NCBI GenBank assembly: GCA_010909165.1
Contig: MU008158.1
Span: 2,567,478-2,631,477, forward strand
DNA: 64,000 nucleotides
DNA from: Anthoceros angustus
Taxonomy: Eukaryota; Streptophyta; Anthocerotopsida; Anthocerotales; Anthocerotaceae
Direction of reading: 5' to 3'
Part shown: positions 1 through 10,620 of the stretch, in pieces
Layout: each line of letters begins with the position of its first letter
How positions within the stretch are numbered: position 1 is the first letter of the stretch
Position numbers and translations under genes: made by a program
Notes under the pieces: generated by a model
What the model was told of the DNA's origin: nothing
What the model saw: only the letters and a program-made list of their open reading frames with translations
Database searches by the model: none

Positions 1-465
1 TGTGCTTTTTATCTTGCAATGATCCGTTTGTATGGCTTGGATGAGCAGGGACTTCTGTATTCTCCTCTGGGCCAATTGATGATTCTGCAGCCCGATAACC
101 GACACGCTCCCAGTCATCCGTTGCTTCCTGACGGAAGTGGACTTTACATCATGGCGCAGCCGGATGTAGGAAAATCATGTACAGCCCCACTGTTAGAAGC
201 TCAACGGGCCTTCCTCAATTCCCCTCATCCTCTTGAAATTCTGAGCGATCCTGGTGCTTATGGTCCCGAGGGTGCCATATCTAGAGATCATGATCCTCGC
301 AGCTACGTGAGATCCCTAAAGCACGTGCTTCGCAAAGTACACAAACGCTGGAGGCGCGTCCGCAGGGAACAGCGTCGACAACTTTGGGGGCCTCTGGTTT
401 GCAGAGAGGATTCCCAGAGGCTCCGTTCCAGGCCGGTTGTAGGCACCGTTGTGAACGTATCGTAA
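1..465 (+). CDS. Putative plant class 3 lipase, C-terminal exon (partial)
   Basis: The frame is open from the window edge to a stop at 463-465, so the N-terminal part, including any catalytic Ser/Asp/His domain, lies outside. The visible segment contains HPLLPDGSGLYIM, then RAFLNSPHPLEILSDP and EGAISRDHDPRSY, followed by an Arg/Lys-rich helix (KRWRRVRREQRRQ). From memory, this order of motifs resembles the region after the hydrolase core in plant lipase_3 (mono-/diacylglycerol lipase-like) proteins. Such enzymes cleave acyl esters of glycerolipids. The family call rests on recalled motifs only, because no catalytic residue is visible. There is no clear splice acceptor at the left edge, so the exon probably starts upstream. 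Confidence 0.5.
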   Translation, partial: CAFYLAMIRLYGLDEQGLLYSPLGQLMILQPDNRHAPSHPLLPDGSGLYIMAQPDVGKSCTAPLLEAQRAFLNSPHPLEILSDPGAYGPEGAISRDHDPRSYVRSLKHVLRKVHKRWRRVRREQRRQLWGPLVCREDSQRLRSRPVVGTVVNVS

Positions 466-620
466 GTTTGGGGAATTACATTCACACTACATACCTAGTT
501 GTGTATAATATTATTTGTCGATTTCACCGGTGTAGAGGTGTAGTAGAAGAATATATTATAGTCCACTTGGACGGAATTTGGCGTACCTGGTCACTGTCAT
601 AGTAACACCCTTCAGTGCGC

Positions 621-686
621 AGCTAGTAAGGAAGCGACAAGTGCTGGCTTCCCAGCTAGTAAGGAAGCGACAAGTGCTGGCTTCCC
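621..686. repeat. Exact tandem duplication, 33 bp x 2
   Basis: The unit beginning AGCTAGTAAGGAAGCGACAA occurs twice without a mismatch (621-653 and 654-686). It lies in the probable 3' flank of the lipase-like gene. The rest of 466-790 shows no supported gene. Confidence 0.9.
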
Positions 687-789
687 AGCGGTCTAGGACC
701 TCGTCAATTCACTCCACAAGAGACTTGCACAATTCTCAGCGCTCTCAACCTCGCAACATAGCACTAGGCTCCAAGTAGCCCGCCGTCCA

Positions 790-1380
790 CTGATGACTCG
801 CAAGCTACCTCCTCGAGGTGCTGCTCTTTATTGCAAGAATACAACGATGGAATCGGCTATCGCCCAGCCCGCTCGCCCTTGATTCCATGACAAGCTCACT
901 AGCTAGCTCTCCACTCTCTCTCACACAAGGCTTTACGGCCTTTGCTGCTCTCTCAAAGAGTGAGTCCCACTTGTTCCTCAAAGCCCTTGCTCTAGCCCTT
1001 ATATATACCCTTAACTAGGCATGTTAAATCTAGGGATTCTTACATACCACTAATCACTAAGAGTCCTCTCTAGGCGGCTCTTCATTTGTGGTAGCAATTC
1101 CTCTCTAACAAGAGATTGCATGAAGCATGCAACACATGCATCTTCTTAACTGACTACTAACTTAGCTTTTACCTTTTTCAACTTTTCACCTTTCTACCTT
1201 GTTTCACGGTCCGTTACTCTCTCCCCAGGAAGATGTCATTGTCCTCAATGACCTCCGATGTAACGAGATCATCCATGATCCTTGTTGCACATCTTCAAGT
1301 GAAACCAGACGATGCATAACCACGAAGCCTTACGGATACTCGGTACATTACCACGCAGACGGTACTTCTCTCTGCCGAAT
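790..1380 (-). other. Probable gypsy chromodomain tail and LTR remnant
   Basis: This stretch lies downstream, on the minus strand, of an integrase fragment, where a gypsy polyprotein tail and 3' LTR are expected. Near 1215-1280 the minus strand reads TSEVIEDNDIFLGRE in one frame. The remainder is pyrimidine-rich with a TATATATA run near 1003. No matching second LTR was found in the window, so the LTR interpretation is an inference. Confidence 0.3.
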
Positions 1381-1950
1381 TCAACAATCTCCGAGACCAT
1401 GATTGTGTTGAACGAGGATGACATAATCCTTCCTGTTCATATCTTCATTCTCTTCGAAATCACAAATGGTTTGACAAAGAGACATGAAACACATTATGAG
1501 AGAAGATCCATTCGAAGTAGTTTGTAAGCCACATTTCCAATGCGCTTGAACTACGAAAGGTCCTCCATACTTAGGCCTTAACTTTGAGGTCATTTGTGGT
1601 GGTGGGAAATTCTTCAATTTCACCCACACCTTGTCTCCTACTTGAACTACGCCTCTTGCACATGTACTGAAACTTCTTTTACATCACGAGCCTTGGCCAA
1701 TATCTTCTTAGCAACTTCATGCACGGCCCTTAAGCGCTCAATGAATTCACGTGGTTCTCTTCTTCTTGTCTCAAACACGCTAGCATTCAACATGGAAACT
1801 ACGTCCATTGCTTCGTTACATCATCGAAAGGTGTAGCACGTGGAGCTATGTCTGATGTTATCATAATAAAATTATGCATCCTCAAGATGATTACTCCAGT
1901 CTCGCTGGTCCATCTGTACATAGTGTCGTAAGTATTCTTCTTGGATTAAT
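1381..1950 (-). pseudogene. Ty3/gypsy integrase, C-terminal fragment
   Basis: Read on the minus strand in shifting frames, the segment gives EEYLRHYVQMDQRDWSNHLE, then FIERLRAVHEVAKKILAKA, then VQVGDKVWVKLKNF and SKLRPKYGGPFVV. These follow the order seen at the end of plant gypsy integrases: last part of the catalytic core, linker helix, and the GPY/F motif. Stops and at least two frameshifts separate the blocks, so it cannot encode a working integrase. No RT or RNase H block lies upstream of it. It is an old truncated copy unrelated to the two larger gypsy elements. Confidence 0.7.
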
Positions 1951-2219
1951 ACGATAAAGTTGCAAGGGGGTGAATATACAGGAAGGGGGTTTTCTGTACA
2001 ATATATGCCAAAGGGGGTTTACAATGGGTTGGGAAACAGTGGTTCACAGGAAATGTAGAATTTTCCACTGAAAAGTAAGGTGTCCACCCGAGGGACGGAT
2101 CGCTTTCATGAGCCCGCTTGTGTGTGTGCATGGTATTAGTAAAGCTAAACACCTCGGAAGTGTCGAAATAGAGCCCATGAACTTCCCCATTCCGGCCGGT
2201 CAATCGTACAAATACTTGG

Positions 2220-3480
2220 TCATTTTCGAAGATGACACCATGCTGGGCCTAAAACCCTATGCACCATTTCCAGCCGTGGCCTGTGAAACTTGAGAGGGTA
2301 TGAAATGGCATAGAAAGGGTGGTAGAAAACCTCCCTATTTATGCCACCTTCACATTTCTCCGACATGATTCTGTGGGGTGGGCGCCGGCCGGCCGGCGCC
2401 CACTCTGCGGCAGCCGACGTTGTACCCACCCCGGCTTGGATTGATAGTCTCTCCTAATGGCATAAAGGATGGGATTCGGCGCCGCCTAGCCGGTGCCATA
2501 TCACGTCATGCCCCACCTACCCAGTGGACCATGATCACCAACTCCAGGCCATCTTCAGTTTCCCACAATGGAGAAGTCGAGTATTGTTTACTCCGAATGA
2601 CAGTTACCTTTCCCCGTCCCACTTTGTCTTCTTGGGTAATTTTGAACTGGTGTTGGAACGAAAGGTTGTTCAACTTCCGTACTGCAGCTTTGTACTTCCG
2701 ACCTCCTTCTCCTGACTGCATCGGCCACACAAATGAACGGAAATCTGCAATCTCCGTCACCACCTTCACTGGGTTCGGTGTATAAAATTTGTTCTCAAAA
2801 TGTCCTGCATAGTTGGTAGGGTTCTAGCCTCTTTGTGTTTCAGATGTTTCGAGAAACAAGAAAACATTTGGTCGACTTGATCGTGTGTATGCCCAACAAG
2901 AAGAATCCCAACCTTCACCTTCTCAAACGTTCCCAGGTCGACGAGCATGTTGAGGTAAGCAAAGAGCAGCTGATTCTTGTTCTCCCTGCATGTGTTGTTC
3001 AGCTGCAAATATAAAACTTTAGGAAGCAACCCTTCATAAGTGAGGATCACATCATGTATAATAGAAATCGTCAAATTTGCATCATTCCTCAAATTTGCAT
3101 AGTGGAGATACGCCCTCGCCTTGAATGTGTAATTATGAATCATGCGTCCCTACCAAATCTTGGCCCTAATAGACTTGCATAGCCAGTGCTGCCATTTTGC
3201 AAACCATAAAAACGACATCTTTGGGAATCTCGAGCTTTGAGGTGCTGTGATCCATGGTAGACACGTTCATGTTTTATGGCCAAAAAGTTCGCATCCCCCC
3301 AACGTGCGCAGGGAACTTCCCTCAAAGCGTTCAGCACCATAGACCATGTAAAAAACAATTGCGAGGGCCAAAACGCACGTCGAAAGGCTCAGTTTGAGTC
3401 GGTTTGGCATTGTGGGGTTAATTTTGCCTTGACGACGAAACCGAAGAAGGTGGAACGAAACTGAAAATCCAGAAGACAAG
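2220..3480 (-). pseudogene. DUF7869-like gene, degenerate
   Basis: The best block (3143-2766, minus) is open for 125 codons. It holds ANLRNDANLTISIIHDV, then LYLQLNNTCRENKNQ, LFAYLNMLVDLGTF and VGILLVGHTHDQVDQMF. The Asp/Asn-rich xLDNxxRENKN block followed by a VGHTHxxxDQxFS block marks a domain of unknown function that I recall as DUF7869, common in multi-copy genes of animals and algae. Here the usual LD of the first block is LN. A second block (2769-2506, EIADFRSFVWPMQ to GKVTVIRSKQYS) fits the C-terminal extension of the same family. Upstream blocks near 3360-3140 are out of frame. The many copies elsewhere suggest a transposon-borne gene, but no terminal repeats are visible here. Confidence 0.55.
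2378..2403. repeat. Perfect 26-bp GC palindrome
   Basis: Thirteen bases starting GTGGGCGCC are followed immediately by their exact reverse complement, with no loop. It could form a cruciform or bind a dimeric protein, but nothing nearby shows a role. It lies just downstream of the DUF7869-like fragment on the minus strand. Confidence 0.85.
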
Positions 3481-3909
3481 TAGGAACCATCCTAGAACAA
3501 AAAAAAATAGAACGAAACTGGAAATCCGTTACGGAGCATAGATCAACCGCCCACCAAATTGTGGTGCAATTTACCCACTATGGCGCAGCTTACTCACCGA
3601 AATGTAGTGCAATTCACAGAAAACGAGTCCAAGAACGTCCTAAATAGAAAAACTCAAAAAATCAAGTAATAAGGATCCATAGATCCATAATAGAGCGCGA
3701 TGTAATGCATGGGACTCACCCATAAAGAACATCTACAAATGTACCTATGTATGTCTTGTAACGGGTGAAGCCCAGTAATAGTACACCCCAGACCTTTTCA
3801 TAATTCGATCATAATCCATTCTAGGAGTAAACAAGCGATGTCCCTGTGATATCACGACCTGGTTATACTTATGCACATGCAACTTGACATGTGCCTCACA
3901 ATCAAAATT
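3481..3909. other. Intergenic, no supported gene
   Basis: AT-rich sequence downstream of the WDR20 stop codon on its coding strand. It presumably contains that gene's 3' untranslated region and poly(A) site. I see no open frame or repeat in it. Confidence 0.6.
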
Positions 3910-6900
3910 CTACTTACTGTTGGAAAGCTTGTCTGCAGAGTTATCAGCGGACAAAGAATCAGAGGGCCGGATCATATGGTTTGGATGACAGGGCCTGTCC
4001 CATATCTTCACATGACCTTCATGACAAGCCGTCAATATTGCTTCTTTAGTAAAGAGTAGGCCTGATAGAGGTTCTGCGTGGACACGGTGTGCCATCACTG
4101 GAGAAAGTTTTGGCACTTCCTTACGAACAGGTGCCGGGTGTAGGTACCCAGCACCTTGTGAGCTGTCCCAGTTCCCAGTCTTCAATGTCGGCGATGATGC
4201 AGAAGGTGCTAACCTTCTCAACGGCATGACCACTTCATCCATAGCCAAGTCCCACAAGAGCAACTGCGCGTCCTGCATGAGACACCAGCAAATTCCCTTG
4301 CATCAGACATCATTCCATGCTACGGCACCGACACATGATGCGGCCCATCCAGCCAACATTCCTTACAACTAAACGGCAATAGCAGTGGCTAACGTACCTG
4401 CCCCACAGACCCAAAGCGATATGTCACACCATCCCCCGAGTCATCTGAAGGAGGTGACGTCCAGAAGGAATCAAAAGCTACACCGCTAACCTGTTCCAGC
4501 CATTAAAGTGTTTGTTAACTAGCGGTGAACAAGAACAGTGCACGGTCATGAGAACGGAATCCGACCTCGAGAACTTATACTGGAAGCCAGAAGCGTCTTT
4601 TTTCCCCGACTGACCAACACAAAGACTCCACAATGCATCCCACCAGACCAGCTACCTACTGCCCAACATATTGCTCCATGCCTTGAGACATTGTCAGACT
4701 CTTGTTTGAGAGAGAGAAGGTTAACGCACCCAGGAATTATGCCCTTCCCCCCAAGCAACAATTGCCTGATCCTCCATACTCCAGACCTGCACCAGATCGT
4801 CTTCTCCTCCTGTCAAGACATACTTGCCATCCGGGCTTCGATACACAACAAAGGTTACGTAAGACAAATGAAGTGTACAAGTTTACTTCATATTCATCGA
4901 GTGAGAAACCTCCCACAATGGTGCTCACTATAGAATGATCTGAACTTTATTCAAGAACGACAACCAGCCACAAACCCTAAAATCTGCACATACCTCCAGG
5001 CACAGCATAGCAGTGCACCAAAATAGCCTTTGCAGCCACAGGCGAGTACTTCCTTTGAGTACTCAAAGATGCGCAGGTAACCTACAGGGCATTTAGAATA
5101 GTCAAAGTAAGTGTACAAATGCTTGTCTAGAACAAGAATCACTGAACCTGAATTCCTCTAGACACTGTTGAAAATTTTCAGCATCCAAATCTCTATGGAA
5201 TGAATATGCAGTAACGAGCTCAAAATGATCACTTGATGAGTTCGAGCACCTCAAATACAAGACTTGACAAAATAGACGGCACAAGCGGTTAGAAATTACT
5301 AGCAAAGGCAGCCAAGTAGCTGCACGATAGATGACTCACCATCCCTTCCCACCGTGGCCATAAACAATCCATCTGCTGAGAACGCGATTCCATTTATTGC
5401 GCCTTGGCATATGTGCCATCTAGCAATTGGATTGCTCTGCAGGAGGCTCCAGCTACATGAGCATCTTGAACACAATGAGGGACAAGAAAGATATGGAGCC
5501 ACATTCTACAACAAAAGGCTGTGAGTGATGATCTGAAATAGCAGAAGTCATGGTTCAGACGACACGAGCTTTGTTGGCACCTTGCTTGACCTAGCGTGGG
5601 CAAAAGTGAATTGAGCCGGATCCTTAATAGGCGGAAAACTCACGTCTCCACTGCCATCTTTGCTCTGAGAGACCCATGACTGAAGTTAGCAAAGTTGCAA
5701 ACCTGCACAGACGGAGCAAGAAGAAAGCTGTGCCATTCACATCAAAGGAACTCATGAGATTCTATAAGCATTGCTGTGACACTGCCAAACCCTAAGATAA
5801 GAAGGACTTACCTTGTCATACACATAGAGATTCCCATCTGCATGTGCAGCAACAAAAATGCCATCTGTACGAGGAACCCAGGAAACTGATGTGCATCGAC
5901 TGCGACCAGTAGACGACAATCAGAATGGCGCAAGAGAGGACGTGCGCTGAAAAGCTTAGAAACAGACATGCAGTAGCGTAAGAATGATCCTTAAGAAAAC
6001 CACACGGCTAGGTCAAAACAAAAATCAAACACCTGTTGTTAATTGCCCCGTCCTTGTTGTAGTGTGTCGCTCCTACAAGCTTCTTTCCAGAATCCTGCAG
6101 CTGCTGCCTCAGCGATGCAGAGTAGACTGCACATCGACGCATGCAATGTTGTAGCGCGAAATACATCACGACAAAGCGAGCAGCAGACGAAGCAGCCACT
6201 CACCATCTCCCGAACTCAAACCGATGAGCAAATCGTGGCCATCCTTAGCGTCAGCATCGAAACTGTGACAAATTGGATTCGCCCCGTTGAACTGTATACA
6301 CTTCACCGGGTCCTGCGACAACAGATCTCAAAGACGTGAGCCCGCGGGCACGGCATACAGCCAGCAACAGGGAACGAAGCAGTTCTCCTCCTTCCTTCCG
6401 TCCTTGCCTTGTCCTGAGAGCTGACATCACTGATGAAGAGCGCATCGCTGACGTTGAAAATGAGGTAAGTACCCTCGCCATCGAAAGCAGGAACAGCAGG
6501 GCCGCCGTTGACGGCGCCCGGCAGCAGAGGAGCGGATGTCTTGGCACTGCCGCTTATCCTGGAATAACCATTCCCTCCTCCAAAGCCCAGAGTCCTGCTC
6601 CCGTTCCCAGCCCCAAGCAATCTAGCAGCTGTGAAGCGACTCCCGGTGCCGGTGCCGCTGGAGCTGTTGCTCCCGGTGGAGGAGGGCCCGGCAGGCTTGC
6701 CTTTGAGGTGCGCTAGTGTGACCTGGTGCCAGCAGCGGCAGGACGAGGTGAGCGCAAGCCATAGCAGCATCCAAATCCCGCCCAAGATGCAAACGTACCA
6801 GAGTCACCGCCTTGCTGTGGCTGTAGTGCAGCAGGCCGGCGGGATGCGTCTTCTCGTGCGTCAAGCTGTAGCGGCCCTCGGGCGTCTTGAAATGGGTGCG

Positions 6901-6942
6901 CACCGCGGAGGATTGCGAGTGCGGGGTAGCCATGCCCGTCAA
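3910..6942 (-). CDS. WDR20-type WD40 repeat protein (11 exons)
   Basis: Exons on the minus strand: 6942-6799, 6722-6408, 6312-6204, 6126-6033, 5899-5812, 5664-5581, 5436-5340, 5081-4994, 4835-4730, 4490-4398 and 4272-3910. They join in phase to 1581 nt (526 residues plus stop), which suits the family. Conserved blocks in order are [10 protein letters not shown] near the start, [35 protein letters not shown], then WD repeats with [34 protein letters not shown] and [13 protein letters not shown], and finally [17 protein letters not shown]. This is the plant group around At2g37160/At3g53390. Animal WDR20 and fungal CreC bind and activate the deubiquitinases USP12/USP46 and CreB, so a UBP3/UBP4-type partner is inferred. 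All introns are GT-AG except intron 2. The start was chosen because it precedes the conserved THFKTPEG block; a second Met lies three codons later. Confidence 0.93.
6313..6407 (-). other. GC-AG intron 2 of the WDR20 gene
   Basis: Exon 2 ends CAGGACAAG and the intron begins GCAAGG. It ends in TCGCAG before GACCCGGTG. Using this junction restores the family sequence SSQDK-DPVK in phase. A GT donor at this point is absent. Confidence 0.85.
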
Positions 6943-7127
6943 TTACAGCGCAGCCGATGCTTCATCCTTGTGCCTCGTGCCCCGTAGAGCATCACGTTCG
7001 CTCTTGTATGCTCTGTGCTTCCCCGGGACTGTTTGCTCCGAAATGGACACCGCTAAAGTATGCTTGCTTCCAACCTCGACCATCAAGGTTATTTGTACAT
7101 ACATTACCCACCTCCCCCGGTAGTCAC

Positions 7128-7383
7128 GGGTATGTGTCTATATCACATGGGGTATGTGCCTAATTATTCCACCACCTAACTTCCACACTGTACCCAGACG
7201 TTTTATTCATGAGGATATTGAACATATTTATATTATGATGGAGCTATGTACCAATGGGTATGTGTCTATATCACATGGGGTATGTGCCTAATTATTCCAC
7301 CACCTAACTTCCACACTGTACCCAGACGTTTTATTCATGAGGATATTGAACATATTTATATTATGATGGAGCTATGTACCAAT
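7128..7383. repeat. Perfect 128-bp tandem duplication
   Basis: 7128-7255 and 7256-7383 appear identical base for base. The unit covers part of a kinase pseudogene, so the block reading HPNFHTVPRRFIHEDIEHIY is present twice. The lack of differences points to a recent duplication or an assembly artefact. Confidence 0.9.
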
Positions 7384-7920
7384 GGTACACTAAAGGAATG
7401 GTACACTAAAGGATGAACTAAAAAAAGGGAGCTTATTGTGAAAAGGATGCAAAAATACTTATGTTTAACCTAATGGAGGCAATCAATTTTTGCCACAGGT
7501 ATAATGTTATGCATCGCGATTTGAAACCGGCTAATATACTATTACTTAGCCGTCTCAAAGTCATACTAGCATACTTTGGTTTATGCTCCATGTCTCCAAA
7601 ACGAACATGAATTATTGCATGAGCTGCAGAACCCCATGTTACATGGAGGTATTGGAGTCGGACGATGTAAACATAAGCTATACTTCAAAAGCCGATATTT
7701 GGAGCGCAGGAGTCATTTTGTATGAAGTTTTAACCGAAATCGTCCTTATATAGGATATGAGTTCGACACGTAAAAAGAAGAATGGATAACTCAATTGGAC
7801 CTAGATGAGTGGCCCAACATGTCACAGTGAAAGATCTACTACACTCAATGTTACATTTAGAACAAGAGTGTAGACCGGATCTTGAAGTTCTAAACCATTC
7901 TTGGTTTTGCTCGCTATCTT
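7173..7920 (+). pseudogene. Serine/threonine protein kinase pseudogene
   Basis: In changing plus-strand frames the segment gives kinase landmarks in correct order. The hinge is EHIYIMMELCTNGTLKEW. Helix E and the catalytic loop read LMFNLMEAINFCHRYN and VMHRDLKPANILL, so the catalytic HRD Asp and the Asn are kept. The DFG position reads AYFGL, losing the magnesium-binding Asp. Then follow RTPCYM, SYTSKADIWSAGVILYEVLT and a last block, LEQECRPDLEVL. Frameshifts and in-frame stops separate the blocks, and the glycine loop and VAIK lysine are not found. The segment is AT-rich compared with its neighbours. The subfamily cannot be assigned. Confidence 0.8.
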
Positions 7921-9978
7921 ATATATGAAAGATAGTAATTTTATTATATAAGAACTTTTATTTGTATTATATATTTTAATATAATGATTTTTATTTTAAC
8001 TTTATTCATAATTTCATTAAACCACTCTTGATTGCCTCTTTCTTGTGAGAAAGTCTTCAAGCCATGCAAGCGGCTCATGAAATTGATGTAGTGAAGCGAT
8101 TGGAGTATATCGCTATGTGTTTAGCCTTGAGGTCTTTGTGGTCATTGTCATAGCATGGCATAATAGCATCGGACAATTTCTTCTTCTATAGCTACATATT
8201 ATAGTTACTAAATCGCATGTTAGAATCTTGGGTTTAACGATTCTGCAGCTCTAAGCGGGCTCAACGTGCTTGGGGCGACCACACCAAGGGTGTGCGAATG
8301 TTTTGAATCATGAGCGAGCAACGTGGCACGAGGCAGTGTGAAGATGGCGGCGAGAAGGAAAATTGGCATTTAGGGGCGGAAACGGCTATTGTTGAAGTCC
8401 CACCTTGCCACACGGAGAGAACTCCACTGCGGGGCAATGGACACCCGTTGCACGAAGAAGCCATCACACAAGAAAAGGGGGCGGTAGGCTTTAGCACAGC
8501 CTTGATGAACTGGAGAAATCCTTGCCCATGGCCCCGTGAGTCTCGCAAGGGGATGAAGGCGTGGCCCTTCTTGCATGGGCGAGTACTTGTGAGCGTTCGT
8601 TGTCGCGCATCTCCGCCACCCAACCTGGAGGGTTGATGATGGCGTGCTTGCCGGTGTCCGGGCAAGGTGCTTACGGCCACATCGAACGGTCCCCTCGGCC
8701 GTCGAGAACATGGCGTCGCGGACGGCGTGATGCGTGTAATGCGCCGCCGTGGAAGCGAGGGCTACGCGACAGTCTAAAGAGAGCAGCCAAAGGTTGGACC
8801 AAACCAGTGAACTCATCGGTAGAAAAAAGAAGCCGGTCGACTAAAATACCTTGATGCAAGGTCGGGCTAGAAGCCATGAACTGCTCCTTCCCGAAAGAGC
8901 GGAGGCGAGCTCTGGTCAAGGAATGGAGGAATCGAGGAGCAAAGCCCAGCGTGCCCAAGTTTCTTCCTCATGGAGGCCAAAGCCCCACGCATGGGAGAGC
9001 AGACGCGGCATGACCGCCTAGCCTCGGAGGATAGGACACCCCTAGCCAATCTTAAGGACAAGCATGCAGGAAGGCGCCTCCTCGACGCCGAGACGAAGGC
9101 CTTGAAGATGCGGTAATCCCGGATTAGGAAATGGGAGGCCTAGATGCGGGTTGAGAGGACCAGCTGTCGTGCGGATGCCTTGCGGCGCACTCTAAGGGCC
9201 GCTCTTGCGAGGTAAGCAATTCATTCGTGAGCACTTCCTCAACGGACAACCAAGCAAAACAAGTCTAATATGCAATATACCAATTTGTAACACTAGGAGA
9301 GAGTAGCTTGCGTTGTGGTTTTCCTCTCCACGAGAACAACACGCAAATTCTTGGCACTCTCTGGAGTGATAGCTTTGGCCTCCTCAAACTCTCTTGCATT
9401 GCATATGTAGAGGACAAGTTATGATGTGAGCTTGTCCTTTGTGAAAGGGTCTATAGATATACTAGCTTGGCATTGGCATATTCTAAGATATCCTATTGGC
9501 ATCGGATATGGAAATATCCAAAGAATACATATGCAAGGAATATGCTAAAGCATATAACTTGTGTTTATCCACTTAGTTATTGCTAACCGTGTTTAATTAA
9601 CGATGTCGATGCTTAATTAACATAACCTTATATTAATTAATTAATACTAATTAACTTAATGATAAGTCATTAGATTAACTCATGGTGGGAGCGGTCATCA
9701 AAAAAACACCTCGCCTGGGCCAGCCTCGAACCAGAGGCCCTCCATCCTCTTGTGCCCGAACTTGGCTCCTCCTGGCAGACTGGACTCCGTGCCGCCTCGC
9801 CAGAGGGGCCGAATGTCCATCCGGACTGACATGGGAGGTGCACGGCTAGCCATGCTGAGGCGTGTGCCACTGTTGTCCTGTGAGGTTGGGGAGGGTTCAT
9901 CCCCAGACCAATGGAAAGGAGGGGACCCCGGAACCGGCGTGGCTGGGGACGTGAGTGAGAGGGTGTGTGCGTGTGATA
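7921..9978. other. No supported gene
   Basis: 7921-8260 is AT-rich with nothing recognisable. 8260-9200 is GC-rich with overlapping short frames on both strands and no conserved motif. 9480-9670 is AT-rich with repeated TTAATTAA words. 9670-9978 is GC-rich sequence leading to the LTR flank. Confidence 0.6.
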
Positions 9979-10085
9979 GCGCTCATGACAAGGGACCATG
10001 TGCCATGCTAATCAAGAGCAATTGTACTCACACAGTTAAGACAAAGCGTGACATCGCTAATAACAAAAGCGGTCGACAAGAAAAC
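9979..10085. repeat. Copy 1 of a ~100-bp direct repeat flanking an LTR
   Basis: It begins GCGCTCATGACAAGGGACCA and is matched, with small differences, by 10527-10620. The two copies sit immediately outside both edges of the left LTR. They are much longer than a normal target site duplication. Confidence 0.7.
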
Positions 10086-10515
10086 TGGGAGTCGCCCTTA
10101 TCCGGGACACAAACCCGCCACTGTCCCTTTACCAAAGCTTCCGAAGAACCCCTTGGGATCCGATGGCTGCTCAATCGAACAAACATCGACAATCCTGCCT
10201 TTCTACGTGACCTATGCCCCTTTTATCTACCTACGCACTTGGCGTTTTGTTGAACGCCGCCCGTGATCGGGCGCGTGACGCCAACCCAAATCGTGCATCA
10301 TTGCCCGCCGGCCGCTTGGGCAATAATGCGCGCCGTGACTCACAATCGTGCTCCCTTGATGCCCGGCCGTCTTCCACACCATTCACATATACACCATATA
10401 TCGCACATGACATACATGCTCACAAGAACACATACCATGCCGACCATGCGCATGGTGCACATACACATTAATCCCGGACATCCGTAGATGCTCCACGCCG
10501 TCATGCGATACCGCG
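10086..10515 (-). repeat. Left LTR (3' LTR) of gypsy element 1
   Basis: It matches 18289-18760 in blocks: TTATCCGGGACACAAACC, CTGCTCAATCGAACAAACAT, CACTTGGCGTTT, AATCGTGCATCATTGC, CACACCATTCACATA and ACACATACCATGCCGACCAT. Similarity is clear but the copies differ by many short indels. The copy of the outside flank follows at 10527. Confidence 0.7.
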
Positions 10516-10526
10516 TGGTGGCATAA

Positions 10527-10620
10527 GCGCTCATGACAAGGGGCCATGTGCCATGCTAATCAAGAGAAATTGCACTACAACCCGATTAAGATAAAGCGTA
10601 TTACTGGCTAACAAAGCAGG
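10527..10620. repeat. Copy 2 of the ~100-bp direct repeat flanking an LTR
   Basis: It starts GCGCTCATGACAAGGGGCCA and parallels 9979-10085. It is absent next to the right LTR. Confidence 0.7.

Noticed and set aside
4538-4933. Plus-strand frames of 60-131 codons across 3.9-7.0 kb
   Set aside because: They lie antisense to well-supported WDR20 exons and introns and have no motifs of their own.
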